Assembly (NCBI GenBank): GCA_902620425.1
Contig: CACNHX010000009.1
Coordinates: forward strand, 1 to 47,664
Reading direction: 5' to 3'
Origin: an uncultured Alphaproteobacteria bacterium
GTDB taxonomy: Bacteria > Pseudomonadota > Alphaproteobacteria > HIMB59 > GCA-002718135
DNA length: 47,664 bases
Position 1 is the first letter of the stretch. Every line of letters begins with the position of its first letter. Positions 23,804 through 32,068 of this stretch are shown in pieces. Under the pieces are notes generated by a model. It searched no databases. It was not told the DNA's origin and was given only the letters and a program-made list of their open reading frames with translations. The translations under genes were made by a program, and so were the position numbers.

Positions 23804-24877
23804 TTATTTTATTGACCCAAGTCCTTTAGAAATATTAATATCTCCATTGTTTCTCGCTTTGTTAAATTCTTTTATTCTATCAAAAACATTAACACCTATT
23901 TGCTGGTAAACATCGAGAAGGTCTACTAAAACCCAATTCTCTCTGATAAGACCATTTTCTAATCTCCAAAAATCTAAACTCCGCATTTCTATAGTTTGAT
24001 TTGATGGAGCAATACCCATCCATCCATCTTGAGAAATTGTAGATCGCATATTTGGCCAACCAGTTTCACAAACATAATCGCCTTCGTATATCCAATGTGT
24101 TTGCATATCCTGCAACCCCTCATTTTTTAAACTATCATTTGATGAGCCTCCCTTTCTATCAGGCATTGCACGCAAAAAAGGTATTTGATGCCAATGGCGA
24201 AATCCTTCGATACCCCTTGCTGTGCCAATTCCAACTGGTCCGTACCAATTAAATCTGGGGTGCCAATATTTATCTAAATTCATAACTTGTGGATTTGGAT
24301 TACTAGGGTGTAAAACCATATCTCGAAGCATATTTATTACAATGTCAAAATTTTTTGATCCATCACCTTCTATCTTTAAACCGTCTCCTGTCATAGGAGA
24401 TGGTGTGCATAAAAAAGATCCTAGCTGAGGACTCATTGGCCATGCATTTGCCTGCATCATCAATTCAGGTAGATCCCAAATTGATTGCATTTCTATAATT
24501 TGATTATTTTCTATTTGGAAAAACTCATGATAACGCATATGAACTAAATTTCCAGTTGGCGGAATATCTAAAAATGATTTTAAAAAAGTTCCCATATAAT
24601 TGCCCATAGTGCCCAACCAATCTTTACCTTCAGGTGTTGTGCCTGCCATAACAATCATATCTCTTCTTTCAAGATCAGGAATGCTATCTAAAAGGGGGTT
24701 TATACAATTAGTTAACAATTTATCTAAACCATTAAATGTTCCAAAAGGATAGCAGAAATGAAACACCGAATTTTCAGAAAAATATTTAACTAGAGAATTT
24801 TTTATTGAATTTTTGTTAAAATTTTGAGTAGCTAATTGATAATTTTCAAAATATTTTTTTAACTCTTCAGGTTTCAT
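23804..24877 (-). CDS. Double SnoaL/NTF2-like protein (1)
   Basis: A 357-residue protein with two consecutive NTF2-like (SnoaL polyketide cyclase-type) domains. The first covers roughly residues 1-140 and includes IPDLERRDMIVMAG, GNYMGTF and WDLPELMMQANAWP. The second covers roughly 195-345 and includes WHPRFNWYGPVGIGTARG, the HHQIPF-like HWHQIPF, and a C-terminal ENGLIRENWVLVDLLD. The same motifs in the same order occur in the protein at 33149-34243, so the two are paralogues. NTF2-fold enzymes are cyclases, hydrolases, isomerases or dehydratases; no specific reaction can be assigned. It lies 5 bases after the MalG-type permease gene of the sugar importer, which implies action on the imported compound. 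Confidence 0.75.
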   Translation of the reverse strand: MKPEELKKYFENYQLATQNFNKNSIKNSLVKYFSENSVFHFCYPFGTFNGLDKLLTNCINPLLDSIPDLERRDMIVMAGTTPEGKDWLGTMGNYMGTFLKSFLDIPPTGNLVHMRYHEFFQIENNQIIEMQSIWDLPELMMQANAWPMSPQLGSFLCTPSPMTGDGLKIEGDGSKNFDIVINMLRDMVLHPSNPNPQVMNLDKYWHPRFNWYGPVGIGTARGIEGFRHWHQIPFLRAMPDRKGGSSNDSLKNEGLQDMQTHWIYEGDYVCETGWPNMRSTISQDGWMGIAPSNQTIEMRSLDFWRLENGLIRENWVLVDLLDVYQQIGVNVFDRIKEFNKARNNGDINISKGLGSIK

Positions 24878-24882
24878 AATTT

Positions 24883-25764
24883 TTAACCTTTAACTGCTCC
24901 AGCTGTTAATCCGCTAACAATCTGTCTTTGAAAAAACATTACAAGAAAGAATAATGGAGCAGTTGCTGAAACAACGGCAGCTACAGCATACATTACTTTA
25001 CCTTCTTCCTGTACGGTACCTAAAAAGCTAGCAATTGCTGGGATCATTGTTTCATTTTCATCTGAAAGCAACATAGATGTAACTGTAAAATCATTGTAAG
25101 CAAGAAGGAAACTAAATAATCCAGTAGTTATTACACCCGGCCACATTATAGGAATGATCACATATCTAAATGCTTGAAATCTATTACAGCCATCGCACAT
25201 AGCGCTTTCATCTAAATCTTTTGGTATATTTAAAAAAAATGAATGTAACATCCACAGAGTAAAAGGCTGATTAATTGCAACAAGTACAATTATTGTTGTA
25301 GGTAAAATTCCCCAAACATTCCAAGCAAAAAAAGGTTGAAGATATCCTGAAACTAAAGTCATATGAGGCATCGCACGAAAAATAAGACCTGCCATTAAAA
25401 TCCAGAAGGCATATCGATAAGTAGACCTTGCAAGAGCATAGCCTCCTAAAGTTCCAAATGTAAGAGAAATTAAAACTGTAAAAAATACTACTATGCTTGT
25501 GTTAATAACAGCGCGCCAAAATTCCTCTTCTATCCAAGAGCCATAATATCCATCAATAGTAAAAAAATTACCAGTTTGTTTTTCAGTATGAAAGCCAAAT
25601 ATTGCATTTGCCCAGTCAGCTTTTGAAAAAAAATCAGCTTGTACTTTAAAAGACCCCCACAATGTCCAGATAAAAGGAAACATAGCAACAATCAACCAAA
25701 GAGCCACGAATACAAAAGCAATAATTCGAACTGGGGTTAATTTATTTTCAATTTTTGTATTCAT
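24883..25764 (-). CDS. Sugar ABC transporter permease (MalG type)
   Basis: A 293-residue permease with six predicted membrane helices. The coupling (EAA) loop reads DESAMCDGCNRFQAFRYVIIPIMWPG, with the family's Glu-Ser-Ala and Gly positions. It follows the MalF-type gene by 6 bases and forms the channel with it. No ATP-binding subunit of the MalK/UgpC kind is present in this operon or elsewhere in the window, so the transporter must borrow one. The substrate is likely a carbohydrate or polyol. Confidence 0.92.
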   Translation of the reverse strand: MNTKIENKLTPVRIIAFVFVALWLIVAMFPFIWTLWGSFKVQADFFSKADWANAIFGFHTEKQTGNFFTIDGYYGSWIEEEFWRAVINTSIVVFFTVLISLTFGTLGGYALARSTYRYAFWILMAGLIFRAMPHMTLVSGYLQPFFAWNVWGILPTTIIVLVAINQPFTLWMLHSFFLNIPKDLDESAMCDGCNRFQAFRYVIIPIMWPGVITTGLFSFLLAYNDFTVTSMLLSDENETMIPAIASFLGTVQEEGKVMYAVAAVVSATAPLFFLVMFFQRQIVSGLTAGAVKG

Positions 25765-25770
25765 AAATTT

Positions 25771-26805
25771 CTAACCCTTATTTTTTTCATTAAAATCTCT
25801 CCATGTTCGAATTAGCACTGGCAAAAGTAAAATTCCTACACAAAAAATAGTAATCATAGATGTTGCGCCTGCTGCATTATATAGAGGGTAAGCACTTTCA
25901 CGCAAATGATTCCATATTAACCAGGATATTGAGGTAGCGTGGGCTTCTGCTCTAAAACTTATTATTGGTTCAAAAACTCTAAAATTATCCATTAAAAGTA
26001 TTAAAGTTATAAAAATAGCAAGTGGCATTAAATGAGGAATAACGACATGGCGTGTTCTTTGAAATTTAGATGCACCATCTATAGTTGCTGCCTCAATTGT
26101 TTCATGAGGAACTGTTTGAAGACCTGCATAAAAAACAATAAAACTAAACGGCATCAAATGCCATATACCATAGACCATCAACATGACCCAGGTAAGCACA
26201 GGTGATGCTTTCAAGCTCAGAGAATTATCATTAAATAATTTTTGGAGTGTGGCTCCAATAACACCATCGCCATCAACCATCCAAAACAATATCAATGAAC
26301 CAACAAGAGGTGTAACTATCATTGGAAGAAGAGATGCAAAAATTGTTGGACCTTTTAACAACTTAGGAAGATTATTGACTCCAAGAGCAACTAAAAAACC
26401 AAGAAATAAAACAAACGGAGTAACTACAAAGGTGTAAGTAAGAGTAAAGCTAAGCGCTCTATATAAGGGAAAATTATATATTTTTTTTACAAAAACTATA
26501 AAACTATCCGAGCTATTCCAAGCCTCTCCTATTTCATCAAATGCAAAATGCATTCTGTTTGAATACGTTTTAAATCCATTAAATTTACCAAGAGGTGCTT
26601 TTTCTTTTAACTTCGCGGAAGCTTCAGTATCCACAGATGTTGTTGTCTCACATCCAAAAGGATCACAATTTTCTGAAACAATTATTACTTGTTTATGTTC
26701 TATATGTAGGGATTGAATAAAAACAGAAACTATAGGTATTGCAATAAATAAAAACATTACACTTAATGAAGGAAGGATGAATAATAAGAATGTGCTGTGC
26801 TTCAT
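25771..26805 (-). CDS. Sugar ABC transporter permease (MalF/UgpA type) with enlarged periplasmic loop
   Basis: A 344-residue permease. The first helix (about residues 5-28) is followed by a periplasmic loop of roughly 90 residues containing ENCDPFGCETTTS, whose two cysteines could form a disulfide; UgpA-type permeases usually have a shorter loop here. Five further helices follow, with the coupling loop HETIEAATIDGASKFQRTRHVVIPHL. It is the first gene after the hairpin at 26836-26863. It pairs with the MalG-type permease 6 bases downstream. Confidence 0.92.
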   Translation of the reverse strand: MKHSTFLLFILPSLSVMFLFIAIPIVSVFIQSLHIEHKQVIIVSENCDPFGCETTTSVDTEASAKLKEKAPLGKFNGFKTYSNRMHFAFDEIGEAWNSSDSFIVFVKKIYNFPLYRALSFTLTYTFVVTPFVLFLGFLVALGVNNLPKLLKGPTIFASLLPMIVTPLVGSLILFWMVDGDGVIGATLQKLFNDNSLSLKASPVLTWVMLMVYGIWHLMPFSFIVFYAGLQTVPHETIEAATIDGASKFQRTRHVVIPHLMPLAIFITLILLMDNFRVFEPIISFRAEAHATSISWLIWNHLRESAYPLYNAAGATSMITIFCVGILLLPVLIRTWRDFNEKNKG

Positions 26806-26835
26806 TATGCTATTTTAAATTACATAGAAAGATAT

Positions 26836-26863
26836 AAGGGGTTTTCAAATTTGAAAACCCCTT
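26836..26863 (-). terminator. Intercistronic hairpin after the sugar-binding-protein gene
   Basis: A perfect inverted repeat has 14-base arms, AAGGGGTTTTCAAA (26836-26849) and TTTGAAAACCCCTT (26850-26863), with no intervening base, so the folded RNA would open a few central pairs. On the minus strand the tract after the stem is only TTATATCTTTC, weaker than a classic U-run; the plus strand has a better T-run. It separates the binding-protein gene from the permeases and probably gives partial termination or protects the upstream message. Confidence 0.8.
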
Positions 26864-26885
26864 TTTATTGATTTATATTTATTGA

Positions 26886-28127
26886 CTACAGATAACCTGC
26901 GTCTTTAGCAGCTGTTTCGTAAACAGCCTCTACATCACTAAGTGCTTGTTCAGCACTTTCTGCTCCCTTTAAAAAATCAACTAGCTCTGCACCTAATGCA
27001 TTGTGCAATAATCCCATTTGAGCAAACATTGGATAAGATTTAGCGCCGCCTTGAGCAGTTGCAGACACTCCTGCTGCAGCTGGACCAGGTTTAAAACCAT
27101 CAATTAACCAAATTGCATCATCATTATTAGCAGCAACCATTTCTGAAGTCATACCACTTACAAGTGCTGCAAACGTTGCTTCTGCTTCACTGTCAGACAC
27201 ATTAGTTGCTATAGTTATTCCATCCCACCATAAAGTTGCTCCTGGTATTGAACCACCAGTAACAGTTGGAGCTGCAGATAGAACAGTATTTGAAGTCACC
27301 TCAGCTGAAGAACCTTCATTATCTAGTATAACTCCTCCACGAGAACCCCACATAAAGCCAATTGCAGCTTGACCAGCTTCCCATAATCCTTGCGTATCAT
27401 CAGATGCCTGTGTTAAATGATCAGGATGAGCATACTCAACTAGAGCTTTCATTGTTTCTAGAGCCGCAATACCTTTAGCGTTATTAATAGATGCTTCTGC
27501 ACTACCTTGCTTAAAGAATTCTCCACCATGTGCTAAGTATATAGTATTAAATACTTCTCCAACATTCCATCCTACTTTAAGATTCATTACAAGTGGATGC
27601 TCCATTATACCAGCTGAACGTATTTTTTCAGCAGCAGAAATTATTTCATCATAAGTTGCTGGCATTCCATCAACTCCAGCTTTATCTAAAATATCTGTTC
27701 TATAATACATGTGCTGAGAATTAGCCATGAATGCTATAGCCATTATTTTACCATCAATAGTTATAAGTTGATTAGATTTTAAGTTGCCACCATATTTTTC
27801 AACTAGGTCATTTAATGGTCTCACTAGTCCATCATTCATTAACTGAACAAGAGTAGAGTTAGCTACAATCACTGATGTATACTCTGCTGGATCTGGTGTT
27901 TGAGCAGCGTTCATTATTTGGCGCGCTTCAGTAGTATGATTTCGAGTGAATTCAGATGCAGATCCTGCACAATTGCTTTCAGCAGAATTTGCTATTGCGT
28001 GAATTGCTGGAAAATCACTTGCTAAAATTCGGATGGATTGTCCATTAGGGCCACAATCAGCCGCAAACAAAGATGAGCTGAAGAATAGTGCTGTTAATCC
28101 ACCTAAAATTAATTTTTTTAAAAACAT
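26886..28127 (-). CDS. Extracellular sugar-binding protein (family 1) of ABC importer
   Basis: A 413-residue secreted binding protein. The signal peptide is MFLKKLILGGLTALFFSSSLFA with cleavage before ADCGPNG; there is no lipobox. The mature sequence has family-1 features: FTRNHTTEARQIMN near the N-terminus, LMNDGLVRPLNDLVEKYG, AFMANSQHMYYRTDILDKAG, and FMWGSRGGVILDNEG. Two cysteines near the mature N-terminus may be bonded. A strong GGAGG Shine-Dalgarno precedes the ATG. The divergent LacI-type regulator very probably controls it. The ligand is likely a carbohydrate or polyol. Confidence 0.92.
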   Translation of the reverse strand: MFLKKLILGGLTALFFSSSLFAADCGPNGQSIRILASDFPAIHAIANSAESNCAGSASEFTRNHTTEARQIMNAAQTPDPAEYTSVIVANSTLVQLMNDGLVRPLNDLVEKYGGNLKSNQLITIDGKIMAIAFMANSQHMYYRTDILDKAGVDGMPATYDEIISAAEKIRSAGIMEHPLVMNLKVGWNVGEVFNTIYLAHGGEFFKQGSAEASINNAKGIAALETMKALVEYAHPDHLTQASDDTQGLWEAGQAAIGFMWGSRGGVILDNEGSSAEVTSNTVLSAAPTVTGGSIPGATLWWDGITIATNVSDSEAEATFAALVSGMTSEMVAANNDDAIWLIDGFKPGPAAAGVSATAQGGAKSYPMFAQMGLLHNALGAELVDFLKGAESAEQALSDVEAVYETAAKDAGYL

Positions 28128-28254
28128 GTTTCCTCCATATATTACGTATAAAAAACAATTTTTTTACGCGTATGTATATTACTATAATTATTAAAATGAT
28201 ATTGCATTACTTTGAATTAATATGCAATGTAATGAATAAATTAATAGTGGATAA
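28128..28254. promoter_or_regulatory. Divergent promoter/operator region for the sugar importer and its LacI regulator
   Basis: In 127 bases there are two CG-centred palindromes, TACGTA near 28144 and TACGCGTA near 28165, close to the binding-protein start; LacI-family operators typically have a central CG. Nearer the regulator, ATTGCAT (about 28201) is repeated inverted as ATGCAAT (about 28222), and CATTAC (about 28205) as GTAATG (about 28229). These are good operator candidates for the adjacent LacI-type protein. Positions may be off by one base. Confidence 0.5.
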
Positions 28255-29259
28255 ATGAACATTCAGAAAGCAAAATTACCAACATCAAGTAGTGTGGCAA
28301 AGCTAGCAGGTGTGTCACAATCGGCTGTTTCACGATGCTTTACAAAAGGAGCAAGCATTTCTAATAGAACAAAATTGAGAGTTATCGAGGCAGCAAAAAA
28401 ACTAGGATATAAACCACAGACCTTTTCAACTAATTCTCTGAGTTTAGATGAGGGAGGTTTAGTTGGTGTTATATTACCATATATTACGAATAGATATTAT
28501 CCTGAAGTTCTTATCGAATTACATGAAGCTCTAAGAGTATCAGGGTATAGAATTTTATTAATTACTACTGATGATGGTGAGGAATTAGATGATAATTTAA
28601 TTCAACCCTACTTAAAAGAAAAGTTAGTTGCAATTGTTTCAGCAACAAAGCCTACTGATGCGTTTGTAGAAAACTGTTTAGCCAAACAAATTCAACTTAT
28701 TGCATTTAATAGAAATTGGAAAATACCTACACTGAGTTCTGTAGCTTGTGATCATAAGTATGGTGGAGAAGCGGCGGCAGAACATTTCGTTAATAACGGG
28801 CATACTAAAATAGGAATGGTTGAAGGACCAGTTGGATCATTTGTGAGTAAAGAAAGATGTAAAGGTTTCAAAAACTATTTAAATAATTTAGACAAAATTA
28901 AACTGTTTCATGAAAGAGGAAATTTTACATATGAAGGAGGTTTAGATTCAGCAAATAAACTTTTAAAAAATAATATTACAGCATTGTTTTGTGCTGATGA
29001 TATTATGGCTTTTGGTTGTGTTGATTATATTAAAAAAAATACAAAACTTAATATACCAGAAGAGATAGAGGTAATTGGATATGATGATATATCTTCAGCA
29101 AATTGGCATTCATATAATTTAACAACAATTAGACAACCAGTAAGACAAATGTCTAAACTTGTAACCCAAATAATAGATGATAACATTAAGGATCCAGAGT
29201 TAGAGCCTATCAATCATTTAATTCAGGGTAAATTTATTTATCGAAATACAACTAGATAG
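28255..29259 (+). CDS. LacI-family transcriptional regulator
   Basis: A 334-residue LacI/GalR-type repressor. The N-terminal helix-turn-helix is visible in SSVAKLAGVSQSAVSRCFTKGASISNRT, followed by the hinge segment AAKKLGYKPQ. The effector-binding core has the family pattern GLVGVILPYITNRYYPEVLIEL, VACDHKYGGEAAAEHFVNNGH, ALFCADDIMAFGCVDYI and VIGYDDISSANW. It is divergent from the sugar-binding-protein gene, so it is probably the local regulator of the importer run 22321-28127, responding to the imported sugar or a derivative. Confidence 0.93.
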   Translation: MNIQKAKLPTSSSVAKLAGVSQSAVSRCFTKGASISNRTKLRVIEAAKKLGYKPQTFSTNSLSLDEGGLVGVILPYITNRYYPEVLIELHEALRVSGYRILLITTDDGEELDDNLIQPYLKEKLVAIVSATKPTDAFVENCLAKQIQLIAFNRNWKIPTLSSVACDHKYGGEAAAEHFVNNGHTKIGMVEGPVGSFVSKERCKGFKNYLNNLDKIKLFHERGNFTYEGGLDSANKLLKNNITALFCADDIMAFGCVDYIKKNTKLNIPEEIEVIGYDDISSANWHSYNLTTIRQPVRQMSKLVTQIIDDNIKDPELEPINHLIQGKFIYRNTTR

Positions 29260-29262
29260 AAA

Positions 29263-29954
29263 TTGTCTAAAATAATTTTGATTCCAGGATATATGTGTAC
29301 CAATAGCATTTGGGATGCACAAATATCTATTCTAAAAAAAAAATATAATGTTTCCATTCCTTCTCTAAAGAATATTGCTACAGTTGATGATGCTGTACAA
29401 AAAATCATAAACAAAAATAAAAAAAAATTTCTGTTATTGGTTTTTCAATGGGAGGATTTATTGCAATAAAATTAGCAATCGATTATCCAGAAATATTAGA
29501 TAAATTAGTTTTAATAGGAACTAATGCAAGAAATATTTCACAAAAAAGAAAGTTGCTTTTAGAAAAGTCATTAACAACATTAAATAAAAATAACTTCGCA
29601 AAATTATTTTATCAAAAAAACTATAGTTCCTATTTTTCTAATAAAGATTTGAAAAATACATCATACCAAAATACTGTTTATTCAATGGCTAAACAATTAG
29701 GATATAAAACTTTTTTAGACCAAACGAATTTGACTCTAAAAAGACCTAATCAATTAAATAAACTAGATAAGATTATATCAAAAACTCTTATTATTCGTGG
29801 CAAAAACGATAAACTATCCTCTAATATTATGAACAATGAATTAAATAAGAAAATAAAATATTCAGTTTATACAGAAATTAAAAATTCTTCTCATTTTGTA
29901 ATGCTAGAGAAGCCAAAAACTTTTAATAAAATTATTACTAATTTTTTATTTTAA
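29263..29954 (+). pseudogene. Alpha/beta-hydrolase fold protein, reading frame broken at an A9 run
   Basis: Two overlapping frames together encode one alpha/beta hydrolase. The first (TTG start at 29263, to 29469) gives MSKIILIPGYMCTNSIWDAQ, the usual strand and oxyanion region. The second frame continues upstream of its ATG at 29448 as SVIGFSMGGF, the nucleophile elbow with Ser, then YPEILDKLVLIGTNA, LIIRGKNDKLSS with the acid Asp, and NSSHFVMLEKP with the His. The switch falls at nine A residues (29419-29427); adding one base there would join the frames into about 230 residues. Nothing else is decayed, so a sequencing indel, a fresh mutation or polymerase/ribosome slippage are all possible. 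It starts 4 bases after the LacI gene stop. Confidence 0.75.
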
Positions 29955-29955
29955 A

Positions 29956-31086
29956 TCAAATCGTTTTAGATGCTATTTGAGTGCCCTTAACTAACGAAAT
30001 TAATTTCTCATAACAAATTTTTTCATCAACTTTTCCAAATCCAGCAAAAGTACTAAAACCACAATCTGTACCAGCCATAATTTGCTCCTTTGGTACAAAA
30101 GTAGAAAATTGTTTTAACCGATCAGCAACAACTTCCGGGTGTTCAACAAAATTTGAAGTAGAATCAATAACACCAGGCACAATAACTTTATCTCGTGGCA
30201 ATTTGATCTTTTCAAAAACTTTCCATTCATGAGCATGTCTTGGATTAGAAGACTCAATTAATAAATATTTACTTTTTGCCTTAAGTACTATTGGTAAAAT
30301 TTTTTCCAAACCAATATCAAAGGTATGAGGTCCTTCATAATTTCCCCAGCAGATATGCATTCTAATTTTGTCTTGTGGAACTGATGCCAGTGAAAGATTA
30401 AGAGCTTCAATTTGTTTTTCTGCTCGCAGCAAAAAACTTTTTTCATCTAATTCTTTAAAATTCATATGCCTTGCTAGGGCTAAATCTGGACAATCAACTT
30501 GCAAGAATAAATTATTATAAGTAATTTGTTGATATTCTTCTGCCATAATCACGCTAAGCTTACTTAGGTACTCGTCATCATTTTTGTAAAATTTATTTGG
30601 TAAAAAAACATTTATGACTCCTGGTGAAGCAGCATTCATAAAGCCCTTAGTATGATTATTAGCATTTAATGCAGAAGATAGATTATTTATATCTTTTAAA
30701 AGATCATAATTATTTTTAATAGAGAGTTCTCCAGTACAACAGGGTCGGGTATAAGTAGGTGTTCCCCCACTTTTAGCAATTTTATCTTTATATTCAGGAA
30801 ATGCATCTAAGTCAGCTGGCGCTCTTCTTTCACTTTCACCGGAAAAACCATTAATTCTATCTTTAACATATGTAGCATAACTGATTTTACTCATTTCACC
30901 ATCACTGACAAAATCAATACCTGTATCAAGTTGTTTTTTGACAATGTCACTTACATTTTGTTTTACAACATCATCAAATTCATTTTCACTAAAACTATCT
31001 CCCTTATCTTTTGCAAAAAGTAATTCTGATAAAGCTTTAGAACGAGGTAAACTTCCTACATGTGTTGTTAAAATTTTCGTGTTCAA
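29956..31086 (-). CDS. MetE-core (cobalamin-independent methionine synthase-like) protein (2)
   Basis: A 376-residue single-domain homologue of the MetE catalytic half. It starts with TTHVGSLPRS, and the zinc ligands are present: His-x-Cys in RMHICWGN, Glu in LIESSNPRHAHE and Cys in AGTDCGFSTF. It is a different subgroup from the gene at 16913-17962; the ESSNPRH and GFGKVDE stretches are typical of the short homologues found in catabolic clusters. It lies 7 bases downstream of an NTF2-like gene and belongs to a cluster with a cupin and a HisD-family gene, so transfer or cleavage of a methyl/alkyl-thiol bond during breakdown of an unknown compound is plausible. Methionine synthesis is the less likely alternative. 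Confidence 0.8.
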   Translation of the reverse strand: MNTKILTTHVGSLPRSKALSELLFAKDKGDSFSENEFDDVVKQNVSDIVKKQLDTGIDFVSDGEMSKISYATYVKDRINGFSGESERRAPADLDAFPEYKDKIAKSGGTPTYTRPCCTGELSIKNNYDLLKDINNLSSALNANNHTKGFMNAASPGVINVFLPNKFYKNDDEYLSKLSVIMAEEYQQITYNNLFLQVDCPDLALARHMNFKELDEKSFLLRAEKQIEALNLSLASVPQDKIRMHICWGNYEGPHTFDIGLEKILPIVLKAKSKYLLIESSNPRHAHEWKVFEKIKLPRDKVIVPGVIDSTSNFVEHPEVVADRLKQFSTFVPKEQIMAGTDCGFSTFAGFGKVDEKICYEKLISLVKGTQIASKTI

Positions 31087-31093
31087 TCTTTAG

Positions 31094-32065
31094 CTATCCT
31101 GTTTTCATCAAAATTTGTTTCCAAATTTCAGTTTCATCAAACAAAATCCATTCATTTTTAATACCTCGTGGTCCAAATTCAACATGTGATATAGCCATGA
31201 CATGAACTGCTGCTTGACTAGGTACTCCAAAATATCCCGAACCCGAATGAACACCATTAAGTGACCATCTAATAGCTGCCTTTCTGTACTGATTTGGTTC
31301 TTCTAAATAGCTAACATGATCAATTGAAAATGTTGCATCAGGAAATGATGACAATAGAGAAGTCCAAAAAGTTTTTACTTCTTCAACTCCGTAAGCTTTC
31401 AATCCGCCTGGTAATTCTTGATTTATTGCTCTATCATATTTTTTATCAACTATATTAATATCTTTATTAAATATAGATTTTAGGACTTCTGCATATTCAT
31501 AACCTGAATTTTTTTCCGGTAAATTTAATTGTGAATATTTTAAATCCAAAGGCGTATTTTTGTTAAAAGGAACTGCGCAATTTTCAACACCCCCTTGATT
31601 ATCAATTATTTGTTTTGCATATTTTTTTGGATCTAAATTAAGTTGTCTTACGATTGCGCCCTGATCTCTAACAAGCCATTCATCATACACTTGATTATCC
31701 TTGCATGCACAATCTGCAATTACTCTATAAATAAGTTTTTTTCCTGTTGCTTTTCCATAAACACCATCATTTAAGTGGGTTGCTCTAGTTAAAATTCGGT
31801 GCGAAGATAAATACCCATCATGTTCATTACCTATCCATATGACATCTTCACCTAAAAGTTGACGGTCAGGAAATTCTTCTAAAGTTGCATAAGTTGCTTT
31901 CACAACTGCATCAGGTCCATACACAACTCCAGCAGGGGACCTAACTGGAATTCCTTTTGCATAATATTCTCTTATTGACTCAACATCCTTGTCTTCCCAA
32001 ATTTGATGTGTAATTTTTAGTATATAATCGGGTAGATCTCTAAATTTTTTATCAAAACCCTTCAT
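31094..32065 (-). CDS. Double SnoaL/NTF2-like protein (2)
   Basis: A 323-residue protein with two NTF2-like domains, roughly residues 10-150 and 175-320. The first contains IWEDKDVESIREYYAKGI and CKDNQVYDEWLVRDQGA; the second contains LPGGLKAYGVEEVKTFWTSL, FPDATFSIDHVSY and NEWILFDETEIWKQ. It is only distantly related to the other two double NTF2-like proteins of the window. Gene order is cupin, this gene, MetE-like, with gaps of 3 and 7 bases, so they are probably one transcript. Reaction unknown; the fold suggests a cyclase, isomerase or hydrolase. Confidence 0.72.
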   Translation of the reverse strand: MKGFDKKFRDLPDYILKITHQIWEDKDVESIREYYAKGIPVRSPAGVVYGPDAVVKATYATLEEFPDRQLLGEDVIWIGNEHDGYLSSHRILTRATHLNDGVYGKATGKKLIYRVIADCACKDNQVYDEWLVRDQGAIVRQLNLDPKKYAKQIIDNQGGVENCAVPFNKNTPLDLKYSQLNLPEKNSGYEYAEVLKSIFNKDINIVDKKYDRAINQELPGGLKAYGVEEVKTFWTSLLSSFPDATFSIDHVSYLEEPNQYRKAAIRWSLNGVHSGSGYFGVPSQAAVHVMAISHVEFGPRGIKNEWILFDETEIWKQILMKTG

Positions 32066-32068
32066 CTT

